64,000 nucleotides of DNA. Origin: Gigantopelta aegis. Its lineage: Eukaryota > Mollusca > Gastropoda > Neomphalida > Peltospiridae. The number at the start of each line of letters is the position of its first letter. Position 1 is the first letter of the stretch. The stretch spans positions 34,741,395-34,805,394 of the forward strand of contig NC_054711.1 in assembly GCF_016097555.1 (NCBI RefSeq). The letters are read 5' to 3'. The notes beneath the pieces were generated by a model that worked only from the letters and a program-made list of their open reading frames with translations, made no database searches and was not told the origin of the DNA. The translations under genes were made by a program, and so were the position numbers. Of the stretch, positions 35,801 to 41,913 are shown piece by piece.

Positions 35801-36901
35801 TGAGTGAAGAGTTTCTACTAGAAAGAAATTTTTGGGTATGGCACTATGGAATTCAATGCAACCAGTCAACAGGGGGTATGGGAGACATCCCCCAGAATGA
35901 AAATGAGTTAAGTTTAGGGTTAGGGTTAAGAAAATCATACAGTAATGATGAGAGTAATTAATTTTGTGAAAAAGTTAACTTGAAAATAATAAAATTTGGG
36001 TATGGCGCCATACCCATTTTACCCTCTGACAGAAACCCTGGTGAATGAACAAATGAATATTTATAAGGTTTTATACTGCGATAATGAGCACCATTCCCCA
36101 TTATTCCCCAAAGGCTATGTTGTTTTTTTCATTCCTGATCTGAATGCAAGTAATTTTTTTTTTTAATAATATCTAAAGACATATTTTACAAACGATAGGT
36201 TACACTTGACAATCATCTCCTTCCCTCCCCCATAATGTTTTGTAAAGCAAAATAGATATATCAATTTGAATAAACAAGTCCATGTATAGAATTAATGTTT
36301 TAAATTCTAACTTAAATAATAAAATGTTTTAGAAATGAAACTAAAACTTCCATTCCCCCCCTCCCCCATAAAACGATGCTACAATTCCAAAGTCAAAGCC
36401 ATGAGTGTCAAGGTCAAATGTTAGAAACAAACCCCTGGTTTAACAATATCTCAGCACACACAAACACACACAACCAGAGAGAGAGCGAGCGAGAGAGAGC
36501 CCATGCCTACTTTCAATCCACACTGTAGAATAGTATGCAAATGGTTGTTCTTTGTGTATATGTCACCACAACTTAATCGTTCCTTAAATGAGTATGAAGG
36601 CCCCCAACCTATAGGAAAAATAGCACTGTAATTATACAGTATGTTTTCAAAGGATACAATATAACCCTCAACCTATAGGAAAAATAGCACTTTAATATAC
36701 AATGTTTTCAAAGGATACCACATAAAATGTGGCTTGCAATTGTTGTGAAAGCGAAGGAATAATCATTGCAAAGTTTATAAGTAGGAAGTAGATTTCGATA
36801 ACCCAGGCAATGATTTGATACCCATGAGGAGGAAGTGTCCATCCGTTATAGCGAGAGCTTACATAGCGAGTGCTGGTCTTGTTGGGATGAATGGCAGCCA
36901 T
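5760..36901 (-). CDS. ZDHHC1/11-like: Palmitoyltransferase, ZDHHC1/ZDHHC11-like, complete 8-exon gene
   Basis: Protein S-acyltransferase that transfers palmitate to cytosolic cysteines of membrane proteins. Exons (minus): 36901-36719, 35717-35542, 31631-31530, 18374-18250, 13653-13507, 10413-10298, 6288-6221, 5832-5760; 990 nt in total, 329 residues plus TAA. Every intron phase is consistent (0,2,2,1,1,0,2) and all introns are GT-AG. Helices lie near residues 28-49, 62-80, 155-180 and 215-240, the four-helix DHHC layout. The cysteine-rich domain spans about 107-154 with [12 protein letters not shown] and CDHHCKW; Cys141 is the expected acyl-accepting nucleophile. [17 protein letters not shown] near the N-terminus is the signature of the ZDHHC1/11 group (RRNGWSWPPHPLQIVAW in the vertebrate protein, from memory). 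NPADE matches the DPAD-type motif; no clear TTxE motif is seen. The lysine-rich C-terminus is cytosolic and short compared with vertebrate ZDHHC1. ZDHHC1 versus ZDHHC11 cannot be settled here. Confidence 0.93.
6221..6288 (-). CDS. ZDHHC1/11-like: ZDHHC exon 7 (cytosolic tail)
   Basis: Encodes [19 protein letters not shown], plausible cytosolic tail sequence. The acceptor is TTTTGTAG and the donor A/GTAAGA. The phase agrees with exon 8 and the frame chosen is the only one that keeps exon 8 open to a sensible end. Confidence 0.8.
6370..6885 (+). repeat. Dispersed repeat with GACAGACAGAC tail
   Basis: Body with GAAAGTCAAATTTGATCTG and TATACACAAAATTTCAG, then a purine/CAGA-rich tract. Related pieces occur at 5070-5230, 62700-62880 and 63340-63560, and in reverse at 32400-32890. 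It lies in the region upstream of exon 7 on the transcribed strand, that is in intron 6. Confidence 0.6.
6886..8335. other. Intron 6 sequence, nothing recognised
   Basis: AT-rich intron. Degenerate GGCTAGTAA / CTAGTG phrases recur between 7080 and 7570 without a clear unit. No coding exon or RNA gene was seen. Confidence 0.5.
8340..10205 (+). repeat. 72-bp minisatellite, about 26 units
   Basis: Tandem array whose unit includes CTTACCCCCACATTCCCTTT, TCGTCTAACTCATCTAATAC and TTACCCAGCACCAGTCTCAC. The period is 72 bp, a multiple of three, so frames stay open and spell a 24-residue repeat ([20 protein letters not shown]); this is not a gene. A stretch of several units near 8480-8740 is repeated almost exactly at 8960-9240, showing a higher-order duplication. 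The 3' units carry C-run expansions. The array is in intron 6. Confidence 0.95.
10298..10413 (-). CDS. ZDHHC1/11-like: ZDHHC exon 6 (cytosolic tail)
   Basis: Encodes [14 protein letters not shown] and a basic stretch after helix 4. The acceptor TTTTTTACAG is strong. A donor GTG/GTACAG at 10298 gives the phase 0 required by exon 7; a nearer GTTAAG donor around 10336 gives the wrong phase. The exon end is therefore an inference from phase. The other two frames are also open here and are less likely. Confidence 0.75.
11335..11745 (-). other. Unexplained 136-codon open frame in intron 5
   Basis: Starts [17 protein letters not shown] and ends [19 protein letters not shown], with several cysteine pairs. 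Base composition is more balanced than the surrounding intron. I do not recognise a family. It could be a decayed transposon or retrogene fragment, or chance. There is no transposon end or splice context to support it. Confidence 0.25.
11750..13500. other. Intron 5 remainder, nothing recognised
   Basis: AT-rich sequence without convincing repeats or exons. Small (CA)n/(TA)n tracts occur around 10930-10960 just left of this stretch. Confidence 0.5.
13507..13653 (-). CDS. ZDHHC1/11-like: ZDHHC exon 5
   Basis: Encodes residues 196-245: a short luminal loop ([18 protein letters not shown]) and helix 4 (about [18 protein letters not shown]). The acceptor is TTGCAG and the donor G/GTGAGT. Both splice sites are strong and phase 1 fits both neighbours. 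Confidence 0.92.
13759..14103 (+). mobile_element. tRNA-derived SINE, near full length
   Basis: Head GTGGCGTCGTGGTAGGCC with box-B-like GGGTTCGGATCCCAG, body CCTTGCTGCTAATCGG and GGCGACAGCGGGTTTCCTC, end GTGTTGAGTGCGTCGTTAAA followed by a TTTC-rich tail. It is the same family as 206-598, opposite strand. It lies in intron 4 just upstream of exon 5. Confidence 0.9.
14105..14710 (+). repeat. Degenerate tandem repeat
   Basis: Phrases such as CTTGGAAGAACTCTGTACAA (14250, 14639), AGAAATGGAATGA (14426, 14596) and TTGGAAGGGCTAAT (14140, 14455) recur in order, suggesting two to three diverged units of 200-400 bp. Confidence 0.55.
14803..16323 (-). mobile_element. Tc1-type DNA transposon, decayed
   Basis: 1521 bp, nearly perfect terminal inverted repeats TACTGAACAAAATAAGAAAC / TACTGAACAAAAAAAGAAAC (right end reversed), flanked by TA. 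It encodes a broken D34E transposase on the minus strand. The intact ends with a coding region carrying several lesions suggest a moderately old copy. It lies in intron 4. Confidence 0.95.
15004..16000 (-). pseudogene. Tc1 transposase pseudogene
   Basis: Recognisable stretches: GGTG-like [27 protein letters not shown] with a stop (TAA) where the following Glu should be (about 15570), SRF then [21 protein letters not shown], a frameshift near 15260, and [13 protein letters not shown] second frameshift and a stop precede the usual ending [11 protein letters not shown] near 15010. The N-terminal helix-turn-helix is also out of frame near 15985. It cannot make a functional transposase. Confidence 0.9.
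16501..17094. other. Intron 4, nothing recognised
   Basis: A G run near 16495-16507 follows a T/G-rich tract; the remainder is AT-rich without coding signal. Confidence 0.5.
17095..17357 (-). mobile_element. tRNA-derived SINE, partial
   Basis: On the minus strand the head GGGCGGGACGTAGCCCAGTG (tRNA-like box A) is followed by the body with CCACTGCTGT-type landmarks GGCGACAGCGGGTTTCCTC. The 3' tail is cut at about 17100. Confidence 0.85.
17520..17800 (+). mobile_element. LTR-retroelement (Ty3/gypsy-like) integrase fragment, broken
   Basis: Short fossil resembling the integrase core of Ty3/gypsy-type polyproteins. It is truncated at both ends and broken; no LTRs, protease or reverse transcriptase are seen nearby. 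It is probably old. It is followed directly by a SINE tail fragment (about 17815-17870). Confidence 0.6.
17815..17872 (+). mobile_element. SINE 3' tail fragment
   Basis: Contains GATGATTAATAAATCAATGT and TAGTTAAACAAAACTTTTTT, the 3' tail of the SINE subfamily that ends in GTGTCGTTAAACAAA. Confidence 0.7.
18250..18374 (-). CDS. ZDHHC1/11-like: ZDHHC exon 4
   Basis: Encodes residues 154-196, mainly helix 3 ([18 protein letters not shown]). The acceptor is TTACAG and the donor G/GTTAGT. It joins exon 3 in frame as SRNYLWFIM. The intron upstream is 13.2 kb because it holds the duplicated LINE. Confidence 0.92.
18872..19200 (-). mobile_element. tRNA-derived SINE, full length
   Basis: Head on the minus strand TAGGGCGGGACGTAGCCCAG, box-B-like GGTCTAGGATTGATCCC, body and the tail TCGTTAAATAAAACATT at 18872-18900. 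It lies in intron 3 next to exon 4. Confidence 0.9.
19591..19836 (+). mobile_element. tRNA-derived SINE, head missing
   Basis: Starts inside the body (GCTCCAGCCAGTG), continues through GTGGCGACAGCGG and ends GTTGAGTGCGTCGTTTAATA. It is the same family as 18872-19200. Confidence 0.85.
20429..23743 (-). mobile_element. Jockey-like LINE, 5'-truncated copy A
   Basis: Holds the distal part of ORF2: end of the endonuclease region, reverse transcriptase with the YVDD box, and RNase H. The frame is broken at several homopolymer runs: T8 at 21493, T5 near 21711 and 21818, and TTT near 23143. The (GATT)n and GTTTAACGACACC at about 20429-20470 mark its tail. Confidence 0.9.
20632..23193 (-). pseudogene. 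LINE ORF2 fragment: reverse transcriptase and RNase H (copy A)
   Basis: Reverse transcriptase between about 23190 and 21780: [65 protein letters not shown]. RNase H at 21456-20632: [29 protein letters not shown] give the four acidic residues. A C-terminal CEHC...H...C knuckle follows. Relative to copy B it is split by one-base length changes in T runs; copy A is in frame across 22030 where copy B is not. Confidence 0.9.
23751..27432 (-). repeat. Tandem duplication unit 2
   Basis: Second copy of the unit at 20059-23743, running into the rest of the LINE at its right end. I noted only about one base substitution besides homopolymer length changes. The poly-G tract is about 20 bases here (24264-24283) and 17 in unit 1 (20572-20588). 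Confidence 0.9.
24327..28011 (-). CDS. LINE ORF2: endonuclease, reverse transcriptase, RNase H
   Basis: Starts [20 protein letters not shown], the opening of an APE-type endonuclease; [17 protein letters not shown] and GSDHFPV are its other motifs. Reverse transcriptase follows with the YVDD catalytic box, then RNase H with [19 protein letters not shown] and NEKAD, and a C-terminal zinc-knuckle-like region. The frame is broken twice: near 27741 (one base missing after LQAVA) and near 25725 (a T run one shorter than in copy A). About 1,225 codons are expected. Target-primed reverse transcription is the family mechanism. Confidence 0.9.
28284..29348 (-). CDS. LINE ORF1, nucleic-acid-binding Gag-like protein
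   Basis: 354 codons from ATG at 29348. A lysine-rich N-terminus ([10 protein letters not shown]) is followed by an RRM-like middle and three CCHC knuckles near residues 205-255: [43 protein letters not shown]. Such proteins coat LINE RNA in the cytoplasm. A run of eight T (plus strand, 28307-28314) shifts the frame; with one base fewer the frame would continue to 28001 and overlap ORF2 by 11 nt, the usual compact arrangement. The break may be a homopolymer error. Confidence 0.88.
   Translation of the reverse strand: MDLTKKFITNSDGTLKRVHTEVSDFLSSDEESMKSKKSVKKSKVISSQNWPRFLVISSTDDGALNKLSPFAIQKAIVGLAGEPKSVKKIKNGLLVECSTNKHSTCLLKSTVFCNVPIKVTPHTSLNSSKGVIRCRDLEGVTEEEICENLSSQGVTAVRRIKVRRNNDLLPTNTCILTFNVPTLPQSVKAGYLNIPVEPFIPNPLRCFKCQRFGHGQNTCRRKLTCARCGLFDHDSKTCKNDTLCINCKGNHCAYSRECPWWKLEKRVQQVKVQNKLSFTDARRLVETATPTVGDKSYAAAAAAKVATKSVAVNTDLTWHCDEAKYKKLSDIEKTQKQVQKAAQKKKNHTPEKGN
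30023..30258 (+). mobile_element. tRNA-derived SINE, internally deleted
   Basis: Head GGGCGGGGTGCAGCCCAGTG, body cut after GGGCTATTTCTCGC, then the tail ACCAAATGTTTGACATCCAA, ATGTGCTCTAGTGGTG. This is the subfamily whose tail resembles the LINE 3' end. Confidence 0.85.
30959..31125. mobile_element. Hairpin MITE, diverged copy
   Basis: GTGTCCATTAGATAGATAC and, reversed, GTACATGAGTGGCCTTTAGA form the diverged inverted ends. Better copies lie at 54791-54931 and 57993-58105. Confidence 0.5.
31530..31631 (-). CDS. ZDHHC1/11-like: ZDHHC exon 3 (DHHC catalytic exon)
   Basis: Carries the catalytic core: [13 protein letters not shown], then [17 protein letters not shown]. The zinc-binding cysteines and histidines and the active-site Cys are all present. 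The acceptor is TTTGTAG and the donor CT/GTGAGC. The residue before DHHC is Cys where vertebrate ZDHHC1 has Phe. Translation of a neighbouring frame gives an unrelated 62-codon open frame that should be ignored. Confidence 0.95.
31640..32390. other. Intron 2, nothing recognised
   Basis: AT-rich intron sequence with no coding or repeat structure that I could name. Confidence 0.5.
32400..32890 (-). repeat. Dispersed repeat with GTCTGTCTGTCCGTC tract
   Basis: Begins with an imperfect inverted phrase around AGCCGGGACTATAGG, followed by CTGTCTGTCCGTCAGTCTGT and TTATGGCCCTTGAACTTAGG. The reverse-complement relatives lie at 6370-6885 and 63340-63560. Confidence 0.55.
32985..33375 (+). repeat. 42-bp minisatellite, about 8 units
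   Basis: Unit TGTGGACATTTCAGTTCTAT, TTTGACAGTCTATTTATATTGA; units vary by small deletions. An intron 2 array that directly abuts the hAT remnant at 33381. Confidence 0.85.
33381..34004 (-). mobile_element. Internally deleted hAT element with BED zinc finger
   Basis: Terminal inverted repeats CATGGTTCATACAGG / CATGGTTCGCACGG with subterminal CTTTTCAAGGA repeats at both ends. The flanks AATTAATT and AATTGTAT agree at 6 of 8 positions, the size of a hAT target duplication. Only the transposase N-terminus survives inside. Confidence 0.75.
33436..33630 (-). pseudogene. hAT transposase BED-type zinc finger fragment
   Basis: 64 codons starting [19 protein letters not shown] with the zinc pattern C-x2-C ([11 protein letters not shown]) and a downstream His (ALKSHEKAG). 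This is the DNA-binding BED finger of hAT transposases; the catalytic domain is absent because the element is deleted. Confidence 0.7.
34010..35540. other. Intron 2, nothing recognised
   Basis: AT-rich intron between the hAT remnant and exon 2. Short open frames on both strands show no family resemblance. Confidence 0.5.
35542..35717 (-). CDS. ZDHHC1/11-like: ZDHHC exon 2
   Basis: Encodes helix 2 and the start of the cysteine-rich domain: [23 protein letters not shown], then [15 protein letters not shown], which corresponds to HVIEDLHCNLCNVDV of vertebrate ZDHHC1. The acceptor must be CTAG/ATAAAC because the frame has a stop just upstream. The donor is GT/GTAAGT, a strong consensus, phase 2. 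The antisense strand also reads open for 136 codons, which is a shadow. Confidence 0.93.
35809..36040 (+). mobile_element. MITE with 5-bp target duplication, copy 1
   Basis: 232 bp, flanked by GTGAA on both sides (35804-35808, 36041-36045). The ends are inverted: TTTCTACTAGA...GGGTATGG at the left, and GGTAAAATGGGTATGGCGCC reversed at the right. The internal phrase GTTTAGGGTTAGGGTTAAG looks telomeric but belongs to the repeat. It lies in intron 1. Confidence 0.88.
36050..36715. other. Intron 1, small local duplication
   Basis: Contains CAACCTATAGGAAAAATAGC twice (36606 and 36670), the second copy ending at the exon 1 donor; also an AGAG tract at 36475-36500. Confidence 0.5.
36719..36901 (-). 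CDS. ZDHHC1/11-like: ZDHHC exon 1 (start exon)
   Basis: Encodes residues 1-61 including the group-specific NGWTLPPH segment and helix 1. The start is the ATG at 36901. The frame stays open upstream for 22 codons (lysine-rich) to a TAG that directly precedes a possible acceptor TTGTAG, so the exon may begin there and the true start could be in an upstream exon. The donor is either GTG/GTATCC (exon end 36719) or TAT/GTGGTA (36722); both are phase 0 and both are weak. Confidence 0.85.
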
Positions 36902-37589
36902 TTCAGTTAGTTCTCTGTATTTCTTTCTCTTGACTACAGCCCAACTTTTACTCTTCTTAATTTGCTACAATGTAGAGGTATATGTATATTAATTACTATC
37001 ATTTATATGCATGCATGTATACATGGACATGCAAATAGAAGTGACACTATGTGTGTGTACGTACATGCGTGCATGTGTCATTGTGTGTGTGTGTGTGTTA
37101 AAAAAAATATATATAAACATGTATATATATATGTGCATTAAGTCTATGTATGTACACACACAATTTAAGTAATTATATAATTAAGCCTGACATTACCAAA
37201 TGGTTTCTGGGCAATTAAATATGTCACAATTCATAATAATTATTTACTGAAGCATGTTAGTGCCATGATATATATATTTTTAAAAACCTAAATCCTAATT
37301 AGAATTTAAGATCTCCTCTTTAGTATATAGTATTTCCTAATGAGGAATTAGTATGTCCTAATTAGGACGTAAAACATCTCCTAATTGGGAATAGGAAGCA
37401 GGGGGAGGGGAGTGGGGGCAAGGGGGTATGTGCCCCCCACTTTTCAAATATTTTGCTTTATAATAGTGTAAAAGTGTGTAAATATAAAAGTGTGCCTCCC
37501 CCCACTTTTTTGGCACCTTCCTATGCCACTGGTAATACAAAGTATTGTGAACTTAGAGGCAATTAATTGCATCCCTCAATAAAAATTCC

Positions 37590-37858
37590 TAACCGGCCTT
37601 GGTGGCGCAGTGGTTAAGCCATCGAACTACAGGCTGGTAGGTACAGGGTTCACAGCCCAGTACCGGCTCCAACCCAGAGCGAGCTCTTATGGGTTCAATG
37701 GATAGGTGTAAGGCCACTACACCCTCTTCTCTCTCACTAACCACTAACCAACTGTCCTGGACAGACAGCCTAGATAGCTAAGGTGCATGCCCAGGACAGT
37801 GTGCTTGAACCTTAATTGGATATAAGCATGAAAGTAAGTTGAAATGAAATAAATGACA
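37590..37858 (+). mobile_element. tRNA-derived SINE, second family
   Basis: Head ACCGGCCTTGGTGGCGCAGT and TAGGTACAGGGTTCACAGCC (boxes A and B), a body with ACCACTAACCAACTGTCCTG, and a tail ACCTTAATTGGATATAAGCA ending in AAATGAAATAAATGA. A tail-only remnant is at about 57219-57262. Confidence 0.85.
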
Positions 37859-38188
37859 ATTCCTTAATTGGTTCACAATCAAGATGTCTGACTGAATGGG
37901 TTCTACTAGCCTTGAAAGTGTGAAGATCACTAGTTTCCAGCATTCTGATTCTGATTCTAAAGTCACTACTATGTCAAGGTAGGGCACATGGCGAAATAAT
38001 GTTTAAGTGTTTCTAAATCCTCTTCAGGATTCACATGCTGAAAACAACCCCTTTGGGCTACAGAGCAAAGAATTTCAGCCTGGCTCATTCCCTGATCAAA
38101 CAAGACTCGTTCTGTCTCTTTCACGGCGGTCATTACTGGTCAATGTGCATAAGATAAGAAAGAGGATGGGGGAGTGGGGGGGTAACTG

Positions 38189-38213
38189 CCCCCCCCCCCC
38201 CCCCCCCCCCCCC
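38189..38213 (+). repeat. Poly-C tract
   Basis: About 25 cytosines, preceded by GGGGGAGTGGGGGGG. Length is unreliable in most assemblies. Confidence 0.9.
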
Positions 38214-38700
38214 AGGGCTGGACCAAATTCTCAAATTTGGACAAAAACGATAGAGATATTCGAGGAAAATGATTATGAGCTTGCCTGAAACCTTTTTACA
38301 TGTATTTCCATAATTCTACTCACAATTTTAGTTGTAATCTATGTAAAATGCATAGCAATTCGTTTGCTACCCTATATAGCCATTTGGCATAATGCTAATA
38401 AGAACAAATGTTCTGGCATTTTTATTTAATTAGCAAAAAATTGGGAGCCTGTATGTATGCCTATAAGTGACGGATAATTAATGTGCAGCAGTCTACAGAT
38501 GAAGATGTCGCCTCTAGGTAGCACCTTAAATTCATATTGGGTCACTTTTATGCCCCTACACAACTTGTATTGTATTTATATATAGAAAACAAGGTTTGTT
38601 GTCCTTAATGATACTTTATTAATAATATAATCCTGTCATTGCAATTTTTTCTCTCTGCTAATCAGCTTTGATAGAGATTTTATTCAGGATTAGCGTAAAA

Positions 38701-39299
38701 TGTCATTGGTGTTATCTAGCACAACACTATACATAACATGTACTGTTAAAATATATAATAGAAGACATAACACTGAATAATGTAATACATACTGATGGCT
38801 GATTTACTCACTAAAGGATTCTTGTAAAAAAAAATCTATATTCAAAGGATGGTGGGCAATATAAGCTTGTCCTTGAATTTTATGTCATTGGTGTTACTAT
38901 ATATACTTATAAGAAAACAAAAGAAACTGAATGCTCTCTGGATGAAACATTCCACCAGTAGATATGGACCATCAAACCTATTTGTCAAAAGCAAGAGACA
39001 TATGAAGAATAGTGAGTAGTTTTGTTTAAATGTCATGAATGTGTTGTTAAAATATAAAAGTAGGTTTATTCAGTCATTGGCGTTACTATCTTATTTATGT
39101 AATGGTTAATAATTTTAAGAAACTTTTTGTGTTATTATAGACATAGTATGTCTGCTACAACCTGTACTTTTTCAGTTTTCTTAACTGTTTCTTTAGAGAA
39201 CATGAACTAATTATTTACTTATTTTGTCACTGGTGTTACCTGTCATTGGTGTTACTAGGTACTGAGTAACACCAATGCCCATTAGTAACACCAATGACA
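38701..39299. repeat. Cluster of TGTCATTGGTGTTAC motifs
   Basis: The 15-base motif occurs at 38701, 38883, 39072, 39225 and 39241 on the plus strand, and inverted (GTAACACCAATGACA) at 39265 and 39285, with few mismatches. The last four form an inverted array. Confidence 0.85.
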
Positions 39300-39756
39300 A
39301 TGTGTTTTAATTAGATGCCCTTTTTCTCGCTTAGCATATATTTTTAGGATCATTTGAAACTTAAAGGGGCATGTGCAGCATCATACAATGTAGATGCATA
39401 ATGGTACTTTGGGTAAAATAAATGTGTTGCTGGAATGTAAAGAGTATATCACCAACGTCCCTAACTGCGTTATGCTTCCAGCTCCGTTTGGTTTTTATCA
39501 TGCATGGTTTGACCTATTAAGGTTGACAGTTAGTTTTCGCACCCTTGACAGTTGTTTTGGCTTCATACACATTAAATATAGCATATTTTATTGTAATTTC
39601 ACTTGAAATCCATATTTCGTAAAAGGTACAATTTTTTAATCACAAGATTTTCTTCCCTACACATTCAGGTGCATTAGTAATGTTCAAAAAAAAATAAAAA
39701 AAATTCAATAGCAATTTTGCATTGTAATTTTTTCAGCATTCTTAAAAACATTTATG

Positions 39757-39992
39757 CAGTGTTTCTGCTAGAAAGAAATTTTTGGGTATGGCGCTATGGA
39801 ATTCAGTGCAACCACAGTCAACAAGGGGTATGGGAGGCATCCCCCAGAATGAAAATGAGTTAAGTTTAGGGTTAGGGTTAAGAAAATCATACATTAATGA
39901 TAAGAGTAATTAATTTTGTGAAAAAGTTAACTTGAAGATAATAAAATTTGGGTATGGCGCCATACCCGTTTTACCGTCTGACAGAAACCCTG
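39757..39992 (+). mobile_element. MITE with 5-bp target duplication, copy 2
   Basis: 236 bp, same family and orientation as 35809-36040, flanked by TTATG on both sides. Its ends are CAGTGTTTCTGCTAGA and, reversed, CAGGGTTTCTGTCAGACGG. Confidence 0.9.
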
Positions 39993-40256
39993 TTATGGTT
40001 ATTGTAAGGAGATGCAAATTCAAAATTAGCTATATTAATTATTATTACAACGCTTAACCACATTAAAATAAAAACTGGTCTACTAACCTTAACCCCTGTC
40101 AAATTTCTATAAGGCCATGAGAATGAAAGTTATAGATTTGCGTCCACCGCCCGCATGCCGTGAAAGGTACCGCTGAAAATTTTCATTATTTACAAAAAAT
40201 TTCATTATTTGCACAAAAAAGGCACTTAATGATCGTGAAGGATCATGACTGTCTAG

Positions 40257-40437
40257 TGTTCGAGATTAATGGTATCCCGATATCCCGGGGATACCAGAAT
40301 TTAATTCTGGATACCAGACTTCAAGAACCCAGTATCCCACCGGGATGTCACATAATACTAAATTCTCAGGTAGGATACCAGATTTTGAAATGTTATTATC
40401 CAACTGGGATACCGGCCAAAATTTTTAATCTCGAATA
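40257..40437. mobile_element. TTCGAGATTAA-ended MITE
   Basis: Inverted ends TTCGAGATTAA / TTCGAGATTAA, with several TGGTATCCCG / CGGGATACC phrases inside, some inverted. About 180 bp; no coding sequence. Confidence 0.65.
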
Positions 40438-40594
40438 CTGCTGCCTTGACCACATAGAGAAGCTGTACTGTGCTTGTGGATATGAGCCCTGCTGTATACA
40501 GTGTGGAGAATACCTCCATGGTGTCGAAGATGAAGCAGATACCTATCCTCAGTGGGAGGACTGCCTTGATCCACCAATCCAAAGGAGACACTGA
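40438..40594 (+). other. Cysteine-rich coding-like fragment
   Basis: In the frame that runs out of the MITE it reads DHIEKLYCACGYEPCCIQC, then EDEADTYPQWEDCLDPP. It has balanced composition unlike its flanks but no family that I recognise, and no splice sites that I can defend. It may be a remnant of a gene or element. Confidence 0.25.
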
Positions 40595-41689
40595 ATCATA
40601 TAGGCCCTAGCTAGCTAGTTAGAGCTCAATTAAAATTAAATTAAATTTTTTCAATAGTTTATATTCCACCTTCAAACATGTCAAAGACCTCATCTGGACT
40701 TAAATCTGCTATGGAAATAATCGATCAATAAAAATAATGAATAATGAATAATGAAAAAAAGCCTCATGTGTTTTTAACATTGTTCGGACGCAAATCTATA
40801 ACTTTCATTCTATTGGCCTAAGCAGACAACGTTGTTTACAGGTCGGCATTTGATTTATTTTTCATAATTCTGGACAAAATATTAATTTTAAGTTTTAAAA
40901 GATGAAAGAAATAAAAAGTACCTTTTGTCAAATATATCATATACAAAAATTACTGTTGGATATGTTTTATTTATTGTGTACGAACCCAAAACAAGGGTGC
41001 GAAAAGTGACTGTCGTCGACCAAACATCCGATTTGCTGTCGTCTGCTTGTTCATTTGTGAGGTCTTTCTTCACAGGTCGTGAAAACTGTTATTAACAATA
41101 AAGTTCAAACAAGTAGGCCTATCTAAATACAAACTTTTACAAACTCCTAAAACTATTAAATTTACTATTTTGTTTATTCCTTAAAATTACCGATATCGGG
41201 TCCACTTAACATGCAAAAGTTGACTTCTAATGGAGGAAGATGAATAGCCCTTGTCAGAAATACACCGGTAGTGACGACACGCCAGGCATCGCTGTACTCT
41301 ATATTTAGCAACAATTTAGAAAGTTGGAAAGGCGGGCAAACATTACGCTGATCGCACATGTACATAGTCTGGGCGTAGATGGGGCTGGGGGTGTCACCTT
41401 GAATGGGAAATTTATACGAATGGTATATTTGTGTAGCTGAACATCTCTAGATAAAGGGAGCGCTTCTTGATAGCTCTAACTCGTGGGCAAAATTGTGTTT
41501 TAACCTGTTTTATTAAGGTACCCATAAGTTCGTCCTGTCCTATAAAGATGATTTTTGTAAATAATTTCAGTTCGGTTAGACGTAAGTAAAACAGTAAATG
41601 TGTTTTGGAAATAACAAAAATATACTATTTGTGTATGCAATTTTGAAAACAATCGGTTCAGAAATAAATAACTTGTAGTAAATTCCATA

Positions 41690-41835
41690 GTATGAAAAAG
41701 GGCGTTCCCGGTGTGAACTATCGCCGTGGCCGGTTTAACGTTGCCACAACGTTGGCAAATGGTTGGTTCGGGCCGATCTCGCCCCACCTTACGACCGCGT
41801 GAGAAAACTCTGACCTTCACCTTCAGCAGCCAGTC
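41690..41835. promoter_or_regulatory. CpG-richer patch upstream of the palmitoyltransferase gene
   Basis: Holds CGTTCCCGG, TCGCCGTGGCCGG, CGATCTCGCCCC and ACGACCGCGTG within 150 bp in an otherwise AT-rich region about 4.8 kb upstream of exon 1. It could be the promoter or a 5' non-coding exon on the minus strand (donor-like AAG/GTGGGG). Speculative. Confidence 0.25.
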
Positions 41836-41913
41836 ATTTTTCTTTCAACAGAAAATATTCCAGCATTAATTTCGGGAATTAACCAAACACGTAAGTAGGC
41901 CTAGGCCGTCACA

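Noticed and set aside
35397-35807. 136-codon plus-strand open frame
   Set aside because: It lies antisense to palmitoyltransferase exon 2 and its flanks; the minus-strand exon has clear homology and splice sites.
39865-39890. TTAGGGTTAGGGTTAAG as interstitial telomere
   Set aside because: The phrase is fixed in both copies of the 5-bp-TSD MITE (also near 35915), so it belongs to the transposon.
40160-40594. 144-codon plus-strand frame as one gene
   Set aside because: Its central half is a MITE with inverted ends; only the last part looks coding-like and is listed as a fragment.
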